Assembly (NCBI GenBank): GCA_021200995.1
Contig: JAJQFS010000045.1
Location: forward strand, 1-64,000
Source of the DNA: Lachnospiraceae bacterium
Lineage (GTDB): Bacteria > Bacillota > Clostridia > Lachnospirales > Lachnospiraceae
Length of the DNA stretch: 64,000 bases
Direction: 5' to 3'
Shown here piece by piece: positions 9,263-18,841 of the stretch. Made by a program: the position numbers and the translations under genes. The notes beneath the pieces were generated by a model, which was given only the letters and a program-made list of their open reading frames with translations, was not told where the DNA came from and did not search any database. How positions within the stretch are numbered: position 1 is the stretch's first letter; each line of letters begins with the position of its first letter.

Positions 9263-10055
9263 AGTGACAGATGCGTTTGCAAACGGAAAAGCGTTTATCC
9301 CGTTCATCACCTGCGGCGATCCGGACTTAGAGACCACCAAAAAGCTGGTAAAAGCCATGGAGGAGGCCGGCGCGGACTTAATCGAGCTGGGCATCCCCTT
9401 CTCCGATCCGACCGCGGAAGGACCTGTGATCCAGGAGGCGAACCTGCGCGCCCTCTCCGGCGGCGTCACCACAGACAAAATCCTGGACATGGTACAGGAG
9501 CTGCGCCAGAGCGTGACCATTCCCCTGGTCTTTATGACCTACGCCAATGTTGTTTATTCCTATGGAAATAATACCAAGACCAGCATCGAGGGCGGAACGG
9601 AGAAATTTTTAAAGAGAGCGGCCGAGGTCGGCATCAATGGCCTGATTTTACCGGACATTCCCTACGAGGAAAAGATGGACTTTCTGCCCGCCTGTCGAAA
9701 ATACGGCATTGATTTTATTTCCCTGATCGCGCCGACATCGCATGACCGCATCCGCATGATCGCGGGCGAGGCGGAGGGTTTCGTCTACTGCGTTTCCTCA
9801 CTCGGCGTCACCGGTGTGCGCTCGAAGATCACCACGGACATCGGCGCCATGGTGGAGCTGGTGCGCGAATCCACGGATATTCCGGCCGCGATCGGCTTCG
9901 GTATCTCCACTCCTGAGCAGGCGCGTGAAATGAGCGCAAAAGCGGACGGCGTCATCGTTGGCTCCGCCATCGTGAAAATCATCGCCGCCCACGGCGCGGA
10001 CAGCGTCCCCTATGTGGCGGAGTATGTAAAGAACATGAAAGACGCAATCAGATAA
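9255..10055 (+). CDS. trpA: Tryptophan synthase alpha chain
   Basis: A 266-residue barrel enzyme that releases indole from indole-3-glycerol phosphate. The catalytic Glu (in [11 protein letters not shown]) and Asp (same segment) are present, as are FITCGDPD near the start, ILPDIPYEE and a GFGIS phosphate-site block. The start lies inside the end of trpB with GGGGAGG upstream. It ends the recognisable trp operon; I see no terminator before the next gene 15 bases on. Confidence 0.96.
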   Translation: MSRVTDAFANGKAFIPFITCGDPDLETTKKLVKAMEEAGADLIELGIPFSDPTAEGPVIQEANLRALSGGVTTDKILDMVQELRQSVTIPLVFMTYANVVYSYGNNTKTSIEGGTEKFLKRAAEVGINGLILPDIPYEEKMDFLPACRKYGIDFISLIAPTSHDRIRMIAGEAEGFVYCVSSLGVTGVRSKITTDIGAMVELVRESTDIPAAIGFGISTPEQAREMSAKADGVIVGSAIVKIIAAHGADSVPYVAEYVKNMKDAIR

Positions 10056-10070
10056 CGGAGATATTACAAA

Positions 10071-10913
10071 ATGCCAACCACATATACGCATTATAAGTTT
10101 GGCACGGAGGTGCTCAGAGCCTTGCCGGCTTCTTTGAAAGCGAGAGCGGAGCGCTGCAGGGAGCTTTATGATATCGACCAGCATGGACCGGATATTCTGT
10201 TTTATTATAAGGCGCTGCAGAAAAACCCGGTGACCGCCCAGGGGAGCGCGCTGCACTGGCAGAACGCGGATGTATTTTTTTCACGCGCGGTTGAGATACT
10301 AAGAGCAGAGGAGAAGCGGGACGGAACAGACTCGGACGCGGCGAGAGCGTACCTGTATGGGTTTATCTGTCATTTTGTGTTAGACAGCGAGTGTCACCCC
10401 TACGTGCAGAAGATGATGAAGGACGGCGGCATCAGCCACAATGAGCTTGAGATGGAACTGGACCGGTATCTGCTTACTGCGGACGGTTATGATCCGGTGC
10501 GGCATGCTCAGACCTCGCACGTGCATCCATCAGAGGAGAATGCGGCTGTGATCGCGCCGTTTTTCAATGACCTGTCGGTGCAGCAGGTGCATAAAGCCCT
10601 GCGTTCCATGATCTTTTATCACAATCTGTTCCGCGTGCCGGGAAAAGTGGAAAGAGCACTTTTGTTCGGAGCGATGAAGCTGGTCGGCAAATATGACGCG
10701 CTGCATGGCATTGTCATGAGCCTGACGCCCAATCCGGCCTGCCGGGATTACTGCCTTTTATTAAAGAGACAATACGATGAGGCCGTGCCGGTCGCGGTCA
10801 GTCTGATCGCGGAGTTTGAGCGTGTACTGGAAGAGGGCGGCACATTTTCCGAGAGATTTCACCGCGATTTTGAGGCGGGGGATGACTGGGAGAGCTTAAG
10901 TCCTGAGATGTAG
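10071..10913 (+). CDS. Zinc-dependent phospholipase C-like protein
   Basis: A 280-residue protein with the residue pattern of the zinc-dependent phospholipase C-like family: THYKFG at the N-terminus, QHGPDILFYY, an ALHWQNAD segment, and FICHFVLDSECHPYV in which His and Asp would bind metal. It has no signal peptide, and activity or substrate is unproven for most clostridial members. It starts 15 bases after trpA and may be read through from the trp operon. Confidence 0.75.
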   Translation: MPTTYTHYKFGTEVLRALPASLKARAERCRELYDIDQHGPDILFYYKALQKNPVTAQGSALHWQNADVFFSRAVEILRAEEKRDGTDSDAARAYLYGFICHFVLDSECHPYVQKMMKDGGISHNELEMELDRYLLTADGYDPVRHAQTSHVHPSEENAAVIAPFFNDLSVQQVHKALRSMIFYHNLFRVPGKVERALLFGAMKLVGKYDALHGIVMSLTPNPACRDYCLLLKRQYDEAVPVAVSLIAEFERVLEEGGTFSERFHRDFEAGDDWESLSPEM

Positions 10914-10978
10914 ATTGCTTAAAAAATGTATATTGCCGTCGATACGGACATCTATTCAGGACAGGAGAAACAAATCTG

Positions 10979-12223
10979 ATGAAATTTCAAATGACGCCCC
11001 TTGAAAAAAAGTGGGTACTCTATGACGTAGGCAATTCCGCCTTCACCATGCTGGTGGCGACGATCCTGCCGATTTATTTTAACGCGCTGGCGGGTGCGGC
11101 TGGTATTTCCAGTGTCAACTATCTGGCTTACTGGGGCTACGCGACCTCGATCTGCACGCTGTTAGTCGCCATCCTTGGGCCGACGCTCGGCGCGGTAGCG
11201 GATTTAAAGGATTTTAAAAAGATCATTTTCTCCGTGACGATGGGAATCGGCGTGCTGGGCTGCGTGGCGTTGGGCTTTATTTCCTCCTGGATCTGGTTTC
11301 TGGGCGTGTTCGTTCTGGCAAAGACCGGTTATTCCGCAAGCCTTGTATTTTATGACGCGATGCTGACAGATGTGACAGAGCCGGACCGTATGGACAGAGT
11401 TTCTTCCTCGGGGTACGCCTGGGGCTATATCGGCAGTTGCATTCCTTTCGTGGCCTGTCTGGGTGTGGTGCTGGGCGCCGACATGCTGGGGCTGACGACA
11501 CAGACCGCCATGCTGATCGCCTTCATTATCACGGCGTTATGGTGGCTTTGCTCCTCTTTGCCTTTACTTGGAGCTTACAGGCAGAAATATTACGCCGAGA
11601 TCGGAAAGCATCCGGTCAGCGACAGCTTAAAACGCCTGGGGCATACATTCAAAGAGCTTGCTCAGGATAAAAATATTCTGATCTTTCTGCTGGCGTTTTT
11701 CTTTTACATCGACGGCGTTTATACGGTCATCGACATGGCGACCGCTTACGGCGAGGCGCTGGGACTTGACACCACGGGCCTTCTGCTGGCGCTTCTGGTG
11801 ACGCAGATTGTGGCCTTCCCGTCGGTTCTGATTTTCGGACGGCTGGTGAAAAAGGTGACGCCGGAGCGGATCATCACTATCTGCATCTGCGCGTATCTTT
11901 TCATTTCCATCTATGCGTATTTTCTGGATTCACAGCTGGATTTCTGGATTCTGGCTGTGATGGTGGGTTTGTTCCAGGGGACGATTCAGGCTCTGTCCCG
12001 TTCTTACTTTGCGAAGATTATTCCTGCGGAAAAGTCGGGCGAATACTTCGGGATTTACGACATCTGCGGCAAGGGCGCGTCCGTCGTGGGCACCGCGCTG
12101 GTGTCCTTTATCAGCCAGCTGAGCGGCAGCGTGAACCTGGGCGTGAGCGCGCTTTCGGTGATGTTCGTGATCGGACTGATTTTATTTCGTTATTCGGTGA
12201 AGGTGAATCGACAGGCTGCGTGA
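10979..12223 (+). CDS. MFS transporter, UMF1 (Atg22-like) family
   Basis: A 414-residue membrane protein with about 12 hydrophobic segments. The N-terminal KKWVLYDVGNSAF block, LGAVADLKDFKK after the second helix pair, and SRSYFAKIIP in the second half are typical of UMF1/Atg22-like permeases. Substrates in bacteria are generally unknown; amino acids are suggested from the fungal relative. An AGGAGA ribosome site precedes the ATG. Confidence 0.8.
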   Translation: MKFQMTPLEKKWVLYDVGNSAFTMLVATILPIYFNALAGAAGISSVNYLAYWGYATSICTLLVAILGPTLGAVADLKDFKKIIFSVTMGIGVLGCVALGFISSWIWFLGVFVLAKTGYSASLVFYDAMLTDVTEPDRMDRVSSSGYAWGYIGSCIPFVACLGVVLGADMLGLTTQTAMLIAFIITALWWLCSSLPLLGAYRQKYYAEIGKHPVSDSLKRLGHTFKELAQDKNILIFLLAFFFYIDGVYTVIDMATAYGEALGLDTTGLLLALLVTQIVAFPSVLIFGRLVKKVTPERIITICICAYLFISIYAYFLDSQLDFWILAVMVGLFQGTIQALSRSYFAKIIPAEKSGEYFGIYDICGKGASVVGTALVSFISQLSGSVNLGVSALSVMFVIGLILFRYSVKVNRQAA

Positions 12224-12299
12224 GCGTGATGGGATGGCACTTTCCGGTTTGCTTCCTGGTTTCACTGGAATGTGAAGCTGGAATGTGAAAACGAGAGAC

Positions 12300-12327
12300 T
12301 TGACTTTTGACAAAGGTATGCTATACT
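12300..12327 (+). promoter_or_regulatory. Promoter of the SCIFF locus
   Basis: TTGACT (12300-12305), a 16-base spacer and TATACT (12322-12327). A small perfect hairpin GCCTGA-GACA-TCAGGC (12341-12356) follows in the 5' leader, just before the ribosome site of the peptide gene. Confidence 0.75.
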
Positions 12328-12377
12328 GAACACAATAATTGCCTGAGACATCAGGCAGGGAAAAGGAGTGAGACAGC

Positions 12378-12524
12378 ATGAAGCACATTAAGACTTTGAA
12401 CACCAGAAATCTGCAGGAGTCCATGAAGAAGGGCGGCTGCGGCGAGTGCCAGACCTCCTGCCAGTCCGCTTGCAAGACGTCCTGCACGGTTGGCAACCAG
12501 AGCTGTGAGCAGCTCAAGAAGTAA
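12378..12524 (+). CDS. SCIFF ranthipeptide precursor (six Cys in forty-five residues)
   Basis: A 48-residue peptide. Six cysteines at positions 21, 24, 28, 32, 36 and 43 are arranged as CGECQTSCQSACKTSC...C, the SCIFF signature, behind a leader MKHIKTLNTRNLQES. The family is modified by a radical SAM maturase that makes Cys-to-alpha/beta-carbon thioether bridges, and the maturase gene follows directly. AAAGGAGTG precedes the ATG. SCIFF peptides are near-universal in Clostridia; proposed roles include quorum-type signalling, but function is not settled. Confidence 0.95.
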   Translation: MKHIKTLNTRNLQESMKKGGCGECQTSCQSACKTSCTVGNQSCEQLKK

Positions 12525-12560
12525 TTTGTAGTTGAGAAACGGATACTTACACACAGACAG

Positions 12561-12582
12561 GCAGCGGTTTTGCGATCGCTGC
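12561..12582 (+). other. Hairpin between SCIFF peptide and maturase
   Basis: GCAGCGGTT/GATCGCTGC forms a 9-bp stem (with G-T pairs) and a TTGC loop, followed by TTCGTTGTTG. It may act as a partial terminator giving more precursor than maturase message. Confidence 0.5.
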
Positions 12583-12635
12583 TTCGTTGTTGTAAGGGGA
12601 TTATGGTGAATCGTAACAATTGTGAGGACTTATCT

Positions 12636-14036
12636 GTGACACATCAATACAAAAACAATGGCTATAATATCGTCCTGGACGTAAACAGCGGCGCCGTCCA
12701 TGTGGTGGATGACATCGTCTATGACGTGCTTCCTTTTGTGGAGCAGCTGTATCAGCAGGGTATTCATGAGACAGGCACCATGCAGCTGGCGGTACTGGGC
12801 TGCGAGCAGCTTTCTTATCCGGAAGAGAATGTGAAAGAGGCCGTGGCGGAGATCATGGGGCTCGCGAAGGAAAAGCAGCTGTTTACCGAGGATATTTATG
12901 AGAAATATATCACCGACTTCAAGAGCCGCAGTACAGTGGTCAAGGCGCTGTGTTTACATATCGCGCACGACTGTAACCTGGCCTGCCAATACTGCTTCGC
13001 TGAGGAAGGAGAGTATCACGGCAGACGGGCGCTGATGAGCTTTGAGGTGGGAAAGGCGGCGCTGGATTTTCTGGTGGCGCATTCCGGCAATCGGGTGAAC
13101 CTGGAGGTGGACTTTTTCGGCGGGGAGCCGCTGATGAACTGGCAGGTGGTGAAGGACCTGGTGGCATACGGACGTTCCCTGGAAGAGCCTAATCACAAAA
13201 AGTTCCGTTTTACACTGACAACCAACGGCGTCCTTTTAAATGACGAGATTATGGAATTTGCAAACCGTGAAATGAGCAATCTGGTGCTTTCCATCGACGG
13301 ACGTCGTGAAGTGCATGACAGGATGCGTCCCTTCCGCAATGGAAAGGGCAGCTACGATCTGATTGTGCCGAAGTTTTTAAAAGCGGCGGAGAGCAGAAAT
13401 CAGATGAATTATTATGTGAGGGGCACCTATACGCATCACAATCTGGATTTTTCCGAGGATGTGAAGCATCTGGCTGAGCTTGGTTTTGAGCAGATTTCCG
13501 TGGAGCCGGTGGTGGCGTCGCCAGAGGATGATTACGCGATCAGGGAAGAGGATACTCCGGTTTTGCTGGAGGAATATGATAAGCTCGCGCAGTATCTGCT
13601 GGAACGGAGAAGACAGGGAAAGCCGGTGAATTTCTTCCATTTCATGATCGACCTGGAGGGCGGCCCCTGCGTGGCCAAACGTTTAAGCGGCTGCGGCAGC
13701 GGCACGGAGTATCTGGCGGTGACGCCGTGGGGAGACCTGTATCCCTGCCATCAGTTTGTGGGAAATGAGGATTTCCTGCTGGGCAATGTTTTCGAAGGGA
13801 TAAAACGTCAGGATATCGTGGACGAGTTCAAGTGCTGCAATGTGTACGCCAAGCCCAAGTGCAGGGAATGCTTTGCAAAATATTACTGCAGCGGCGGCTG
13901 TGCGGCGAATTCCTATAATTTCCATGGGGATATTCATGACGCTTATGATGTGGGCTGTGAGCTGCAGAGAAAGCGGATTGAGTGCGCGATCATGATGAAG
14001 GCCGCGGCTGCGGAGATGGACGAGGAAACCGTATGA
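12636..14036 (+). CDS. SCIFF peptide maturase (radical SAM/SPASM)
   Basis: A 466-residue radical SAM enzyme. The cluster motif CNLACQYC (Cx3Cx2C) lies about 110 residues in, and FFGGEPL follows. The SPASM region near the C-terminus holds many cysteines (GGPC, SGCGSG, YPCHQ, CCN, KCRECF, YYCSGGC). The family opening HQYKNNGYNIVLDVNSG appears directly after a GTG at 12636 that has GAGG at eight bases. An ATG at 12603 in frame has AAGGGG too close and adds 11 atypical residues. It overlaps secDF by an ATGA junction, implying translational coupling. Confidence 0.93.
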   Translation: MTHQYKNNGYNIVLDVNSGAVHVVDDIVYDVLPFVEQLYQQGIHETGTMQLAVLGCEQLSYPEENVKEAVAEIMGLAKEKQLFTEDIYEKYITDFKSRSTVVKALCLHIAHDCNLACQYCFAEEGEYHGRRALMSFEVGKAALDFLVAHSGNRVNLEVDFFGGEPLMNWQVVKDLVAYGRSLEEPNHKKFRFTLTTNGVLLNDEIMEFANREMSNLVLSIDGRREVHDRMRPFRNGKGSYDLIVPKFLKAAESRNQMNYYVRGTYTHHNLDFSEDVKHLAELGFEQISVEPVVASPEDDYAIREEDTPVLLEEYDKLAQYLLERRRQGKPVNFFHFMIDLEGGPCVAKRLSGCGSGTEYLAVTPWGDLYPCHQFVGNEDFLLGNVFEGIKRQDIVDEFKCCNVYAKPKCRECFAKYYCSGGCAANSYNFHGDIHDAYDVGCELQRKRIECAIMMKAAAAEMDEETV

Positions 14037-16324
14037 ATCATCTGAATAAAAAACAGGGTTATCTGGCAATTATTGCTGTTATTGCCCTGATCGCCGTCCT
14101 GTGTTACCAGGCGCTCATCGGCTTTACTGCCTCCGGCTCCTCCGCCTCCAATATCAAACAGGGACTGGATCTGGCCGGCGGTGTCAGCATTACCTATCAG
14201 GTGGTGGGAGATGAGACGCCGAGCGCAGAGGACATGTCCGACACCAAGAAAAAGCTGGAGGACCGCGTGCAGCAGTACAGCACGGAGGCCATCGTCTATC
14301 AGGAGGGCGATGACCGCTTCAGCATCGAGATTCCGGGAATTACGGACGCGGATGAGATTCTGTCGGAGTTAGGCAGACCCGGCGCGCTGTATTTCATCGC
14401 GGAGACAGATTCGGACGGCAATGAGAATTATACGCTTACTGAGGGAGTGGATGAGAACGGCAATTATTATTATTCCAGCGGCAGTACGACCTATTATTAC
14501 ACGCTGACGAAGACCATCGAGGAGCTGGAGGAGGATGGCTCCATTGTCCTGTACGGAACGGATGTGGCCGACGCGCAGGCGGGCACCTATTCCGGCACTT
14601 CCGGTACGGAATATATCGTGGAGCTGACGCTGACGGACGAGGGTGCTGAGAAGTTTGCCGTGGCGACTGAGAAGGCGGCAGGGAAGGAGACGATCGGCAT
14701 TTATTATGACGGCTCCTTCAAGAGTGTCCCCAGTGTCAACAGCGCGATTACAGAGGGTGTCGCGCAGATTTCCGGCATGTCTTCCTATTCGGAGGCGGAG
14801 GCGTTAGCCAGTACGATCCGCATAGGCAGTCTGAGCCTGGAGCTGGAAGAGGTTTATAATAAAGTCGTGGGCGCGCAGCTGGGCGGCGAGGCGCTTGTAC
14901 GCAGTATTCAGTCGGGGACTGTCGGCCTGATCATTATTATTGTGTTCATGATTGCGGTCTATTTTCTGCCGGGCTTTTGCGCGGGACTGGCGTTGTGCAT
15001 GTATGTACCGGCCATTGTGGTGCTGATTCACGGCTTTGATCTGACGCTGACGCTGCCGGGCGTGGCAGGTATTATCCTCTCGATCGGTATGGCGGTGGAC
15101 GCCAATGTGATTATCTTTGCCAGGATACGCGAGGAGCTGGCCCTGGGCAAGACAGTCAAAAGCTCCATCCGCAGCGGCTTTCAGAAAGCGTTTTCCGCTA
15201 TTCTGGACGGCAATGTGACGACCATGATCGCAGCGCTGGTGCTGATGATTATGGGCAGTGGCGTCATCAGAGGCTTTGCGCAGACGCTGATGCTTGGCAT
15301 CGCGCTGTCCATGTTTACCTCACTGGTGGTCACGAGGCTTTTAGTGAACGCGTTTTATGCCGTCGGCTTTAAGTCCGCGAAGTGGTACGGCGTCGGCAAA
15401 GAGCGTAAGACGATTGATTTTCTGGGGAAAAGGCACATTTTCTTTGCGCTCAGCGGCGCATTGATTGCGGCTGGTCTGGCGTTCATGGTATTTCACGGAG
15501 TAAGCGGAGACGGCAGTCTGAATTTCGGATTGGAATTTTCCGGAGGCACCTCCACGAGCATCACCTTTGAGGAAAGTATGACGCTCGAATGGGTGGAGGA
15601 GGAGATCGTGCCGCTCTTTGAGGAGGTCATTGACAATGGCTCCGTGCAGGTACAGGTCGTGGACGGCGGCGAGGAGGTTGTAATCAAGACTGTGACGCTC
15701 ACGCAGGAACAGCGAGAGGAGATCCGTGCCGCCCTGGTGGAAAGCTACGGCGTGAACGATGAACTGATCACTTCCGAGACGATCAGCTCCACCATCAGCT
15801 CCGAGACCAGGCAGGAGACGGTGATCGCGGTTGTAGTCGCGGTCGTGTGTATGCTGATTTATATCCGTTTCCGTTTCCGCGATATTCGCTTTGGTTTCAG
15901 CGCTGTGGCGGCTCTGGTGCATGATGTGCTGATTGTTCTGGGCTTTTACGCGGTTTCCAGAATCACGGTGGGCAATACCTTCATTGCCTGTATTCTGACG
16001 ATCGTGGGATATTCCATCAATGCCACCATCGTGATTTTTGACCGGATCCGCGAGAGCATGGCGGAAGCGAAAAAGAACGCAAAGCTTCCCGATATCGTGA
16101 ATGCTTCCGTCACACAGACGCTCTCCAGAAGCATTTTCACTTCGCTGACGACGTTTGTCATGGTGGCCTGCCTGTATATCTGGGGCGTGACCTCCATCCG
16201 GGAGTTTGCCCTGCCGCTGATGATCGGCATTGTCTGCGGCACGTATTCATCTGTTTGCCTGGCGGGCAGCCTCTGGTATGTGCTGCATGAGAAAACCGGG
16301 AACAGTTCAGCACTGCAAAAGTGA
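14033..16324 (+). CDS. secDF: Fused protein translocase subunit SecDF
   Basis: A 763-residue RND-type membrane protein joining SecD and SecF. The first half starts with one membrane helix and the GLDLAGGVSI motif, contains the large extracytoplasmic P1 domain, and shows the AVDANVIIFARIREEL block in helix 4. The second half repeats the plan with LNFGLEFSGGTS and the INATIVIFDRIRE block. It uses the proton gradient to assist Sec export. The start codon overlaps the maturase stop, linking Sec function to ranthipeptide production; this neighbourhood is common in Clostridia. Confidence 0.93.
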   Translation: MNHLNKKQGYLAIIAVIALIAVLCYQALIGFTASGSSASNIKQGLDLAGGVSITYQVVGDETPSAEDMSDTKKKLEDRVQQYSTEAIVYQEGDDRFSIEIPGITDADEILSELGRPGALYFIAETDSDGNENYTLTEGVDENGNYYYSSGSTTYYYTLTKTIEELEEDGSIVLYGTDVADAQAGTYSGTSGTEYIVELTLTDEGAEKFAVATEKAAGKETIGIYYDGSFKSVPSVNSAITEGVAQISGMSSYSEAEALASTIRIGSLSLELEEVYNKVVGAQLGGEALVRSIQSGTVGLIIIIVFMIAVYFLPGFCAGLALCMYVPAIVVLIHGFDLTLTLPGVAGIILSIGMAVDANVIIFARIREELALGKTVKSSIRSGFQKAFSAILDGNVTTMIAALVLMIMGSGVIRGFAQTLMLGIALSMFTSLVVTRLLVNAFYAVGFKSAKWYGVGKERKTIDFLGKRHIFFALSGALIAAGLAFMVFHGVSGDGSLNFGLEFSGGTSTSITFEESMTLEWVEEEIVPLFEEVIDNGSVQVQVVDGGEEVVIKTVTLTQEQREEIRAALVESYGVNDELITSETISSTISSETRQETVIAVVVAVVCMLIYIRFRFRDIRFGFSAVAALVHDVLIVLGFYAVSRITVGNTFIACILTIVGYSINATIVIFDRIRESMAEAKKNAKLPDIVNASVTQTLSRSIFTSLTTFVMVACLYIWGVTSIREFALPLMIGIVCGTYSSVCLAGSLWYVLHEKTGNSSALQK

Positions 16325-16334
16325 TGGCAGTAAG

Positions 16335-16388
16335 TGAAAAAAGTCCGCGCATTGCTCTGGTAAAATAGGAAGGAGAGTGCGCGGGCTT
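16335..16388 (-). terminator. Terminator of the (split) amidase gene
   Basis: AAGTCCGCGCATT pairs with the 3' AGTGCGCGGGCTT, giving a stem of about 13 bp plus a weaker inner part; on the minus strand it is followed by TTTTTTC. It lies directly after the amidase stop and may also serve secDF from the other side. Confidence 0.75.
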
Positions 16389-16395
16389 CATTATA

Positions 16396-16893
16396 TTATA
16401 TACTCTCTGATATCCCCTCTGCAATCGCATTTGCTACTTCGTAAAAACGCTGATCGAAAAGCGCGTTATCCTGCTCATTATTGATAAACCCTACCTCTAC
16501 CAGCACGGCCGGCATATAAGTGCGGCGCAGCACCGCAAGGTTCGGCCGCTCATTGACGCCCTGGTTGGCAAAGCCGATGGCTTCCAGCCGGGCGTTTATA
16601 TTTTCCGCCATGACGGCCGCGCGGGTGTTGCGGGAGTAGACCAGCGTCTCCACACCCGTATACCGCCCCGGAATGGGACTGGAATTGCGGTGGATGGACA
16701 CAAAGTAATCCGCGTCCGCAGCATTTCCTTTTTCTGCTTTCTGTGTCGGCGTCTCATAAATGTCAGTTGTTCTTGTATATAAAACATTGATTCCGTTGTC
16801 GCTTAAAATATCTCCGATTGTCAGAGTCAGTCTCAGAACATCGTCTTTTTCCTGGCGTCCTTCATAGACAGCGCCGTAGTCTGCGCCGCCGTG
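16396..16893 (-). pseudogene. N-acetylmuramoyl-L-alanine amidase (Amidase_3), 3' fragment
   Basis: About 165 residues of an Amidase_3 catalytic domain: HGGADYGAVYEG at the junction, then LYTRTTD, DYFVSIHRNSS with a zinc His, and the catalytic VEVGFINN. The normal first strand (family form VILDAGHGG) is missing here. It is found 7.5 kb away on the same strand at 24438-24484. Joining the two pieces at CACGGCGG restores a complete small amidase of about 180 residues. The remaining open frame runs to a GTG at 16923 made of element sequence, with no ribosome site I can see, so activity is doubtful although the core preserves the zinc His codon. Confidence 0.9.
16886..16893. repeat. Left attachment core
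   Basis: CCGCCGTG, shared with the right end. To its left the amidase reading frame continues; to its right the sequence is unrelated to amidase. For a serine recombinase the true crossover is probably a dinucleotide within this octamer. Confidence 0.75.
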
Positions 16894-17185
16894 GGGCGGC
16901 AGTAAATTGCGTACTGTGAACACTTGGCGAATTGGAGCTATAGGCGAACAATGAGCCTAGTGAGAACGTATACCGGACCACTTAGCGAAGCCAAGCCATG
17001 GGCGCAGGCTGAGGTTAGTGGGAGCGGTAGTAATTTGTACCGATGTGGTACGTTTGATCTTTTGTAGAAATGGGAAATCTGTTATTGACAGATTTCAAAA
17101 TAAATGATAAAGTCTTTTTCAAGAGAAGCGGGTTTTTTACCACTCGGCTATTATGTAGTTCTTGAGTGGGGTGCTCGCTTCTCTT
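16894..17185. other. ORF-poor, structured left end of the element
   Basis: No convincing gene in about 290 bases. Two imperfect direct repeats CACTT(G/A)GCGAA occur at 16921 and 16979. An outer pairing CTTGGC/GCCAAG (16923-16928 with 16990-16995) encloses a TAGGC/GCCTA hairpin. GTACC/GGTAC and a perfect 8-bp GAAATCTG/CAGATTTC hairpin (17074-17096) follow. A long bulged stem AAGAGAAGCG/CGCTTCTCTT with inner CCACTC/GAGTGG (17121-17185) abuts the recombinase stop and ends in TTTT on the plus strand. These may be recombinase-binding sites, a terminator or a structured RNA. Confidence 0.55.
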
Positions 17186-18841
17186 TTAAATTACTTCTTT
17201 CTGTCCAGTGCTTTCACGGGTGCCTGAGAATAAGTGCGCCAGCTCGTCTGAGAAATTGTAAATGATCTGAATCCTGTGATTTTCGTAAACCCTGATTTCA
17301 TGAACCATTTCCACTACAATGTCACGATCCAGCCGGTCAATGCCCCTAAGCGTGAGCAGCCGCTTCACCCAGGGATTTTCCATTAGCTGATCGGCGGTCC
17401 TGTTTTTCTGTCGGCTTTCCATATCCTCAAGCTGTTTTGTGAACAGTTCTTCTTTTTTTACATAATCTTCTCTGTAAGTGACAAACTCGTCTTTGGAAAT
17501 CAGTCCTTCCCGGTAATCCTCGTATACGGCTTTCCTGAGAGCACCTGTCTTTTCCAGTTCGGCCTTTAAACGATTTTTTTCATTGTCGTTTTGCCGTTTT
17601 AAAAAGTTTTCCTGTGCCTGATTTTGTTTCAGAAGCTCTGTCAGATTGTTCACGTTTCGGATGATCGTATTAAAATCGTTTAAGATGATTTCCTCAAGGA
17701 TGGAATAAGGGATTGCGTGAGGTGTACAAAACTCTCTGCCGGACCTCACATAAGTACCGCAGTAATAATGGATGATGTCGTTTCCATGGCCTGGGTTTCC
17801 TCCTTTTTTTTACCAATGATCTGCCGCAGTCGCCGCATTTCAAAAAGCCTGCGAATACCGACACATTGGAATGCAGATCAAGTTCCCTTGTCCTGCGTTT
17901 CAGCAGCTCCTGTGCTTTCTGCCAGGTTTCCGGATCAATAATGGACTCATGTGTATGCTCCACAATAATCCAGTCCTCTTTGTCCACGCTGCGTTGACGG
18001 CCTTTCATCCGCTGGGTTTTCCGGCCTTGTACCATATTGCCGATATACATCTCATTTTTCAGGATGCGGTTCACCGTAGAATACGTCCAGTAGGATGTGC
18101 TTTCCAGCTTATGGCTGTTGCAGTAATTCTCGCCATTCAGTTTTTTGTACTCGGATGGACACTCGATGCCTTCCTTATTCAAAACTCCGGCAATCCTGAT
18201 CTTCCCATATCCGCTGATGTACATTTGAAAAATCCGGCGCACTACATTCGCGGCGTAATCGTCAATCACCAGCTTGTTTTTGTCTGTGGGAGATTTCCGA
18301 TAACCATAGGAGGCGAACGCCCCGATAAATTCCCCGGCCTTCTGCTTGGTCTTCATGGAGGCATGCACCTTCTTTGAAATGTCTCTGGCGTATTGTTCAT
18401 TGAAAATATTTTTGATCGGCAGCAGGATGTCATAGGACTGTTTCATGCTGTCAATATTGTCCGTAATGGCGATAAAGCGCACATCGTTATCCGGAAAATA
18501 GCGCTCCAGATATCTGCCTGTCTCAATATAATCTCTACCAAATCTTGATAAATCTTTAACAATCACGCAGTTTACATTTCCATCCTCGATGTCATCCATC
18601 ATTCTCATGAATGATGGCCGTTGAAAGCTAAGGCCCGTAAATCCGTCGTCCACATAAGTATCGTAGACCACAAATTCATCCTTGCCCTTCAGAAAATCCG
18701 CGATCAGTTTTCTCTGATTTGAGATGCTGTCACTTTCTGCTTTATCACCATCCTCTCTGGATAACCTGATATATTCAGCTACGTTGAAAAGAGTTTGTTT
18801 TTTCGTGGTAATGACCTTTCAACCGCTGTCCCTGTGGTCAT
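17186..18841 (-). pseudogene. Large serine recombinase, frameshifted
   Basis: Translated across frames, this gives about 550 residues in the usual order: the catalytic-serine segment YIRLSREDGDKAESDS (about 18700-18790), VDDGFTGLSFQRPSF, VKDLSRFGRDY, the recombinase domain with ASYGYRKSP and the zinc-ribbon CGDCGRSLV, then a C-terminal coiled-coil region. Two breaks are visible. At about 17806-17813 a run of eight A must be seven (or ten) to join GRSLVKK to GGNPGHG...YYCGTYVRSGREFC. At about 18801-18806 a run of six A must be seven to join the ATG at 18841 to the catalytic segment. Both are homopolymer slippage sites, so sequencing error is an alternative. Confidence 0.85.

Noticed and set aside
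16924..17060. Possible group II intron or IscB/TnpB guide RNA at the element left end
   Set aside because: No intron 5' or domain V motif and no associated nuclease gene; recorded only as structured sequence.
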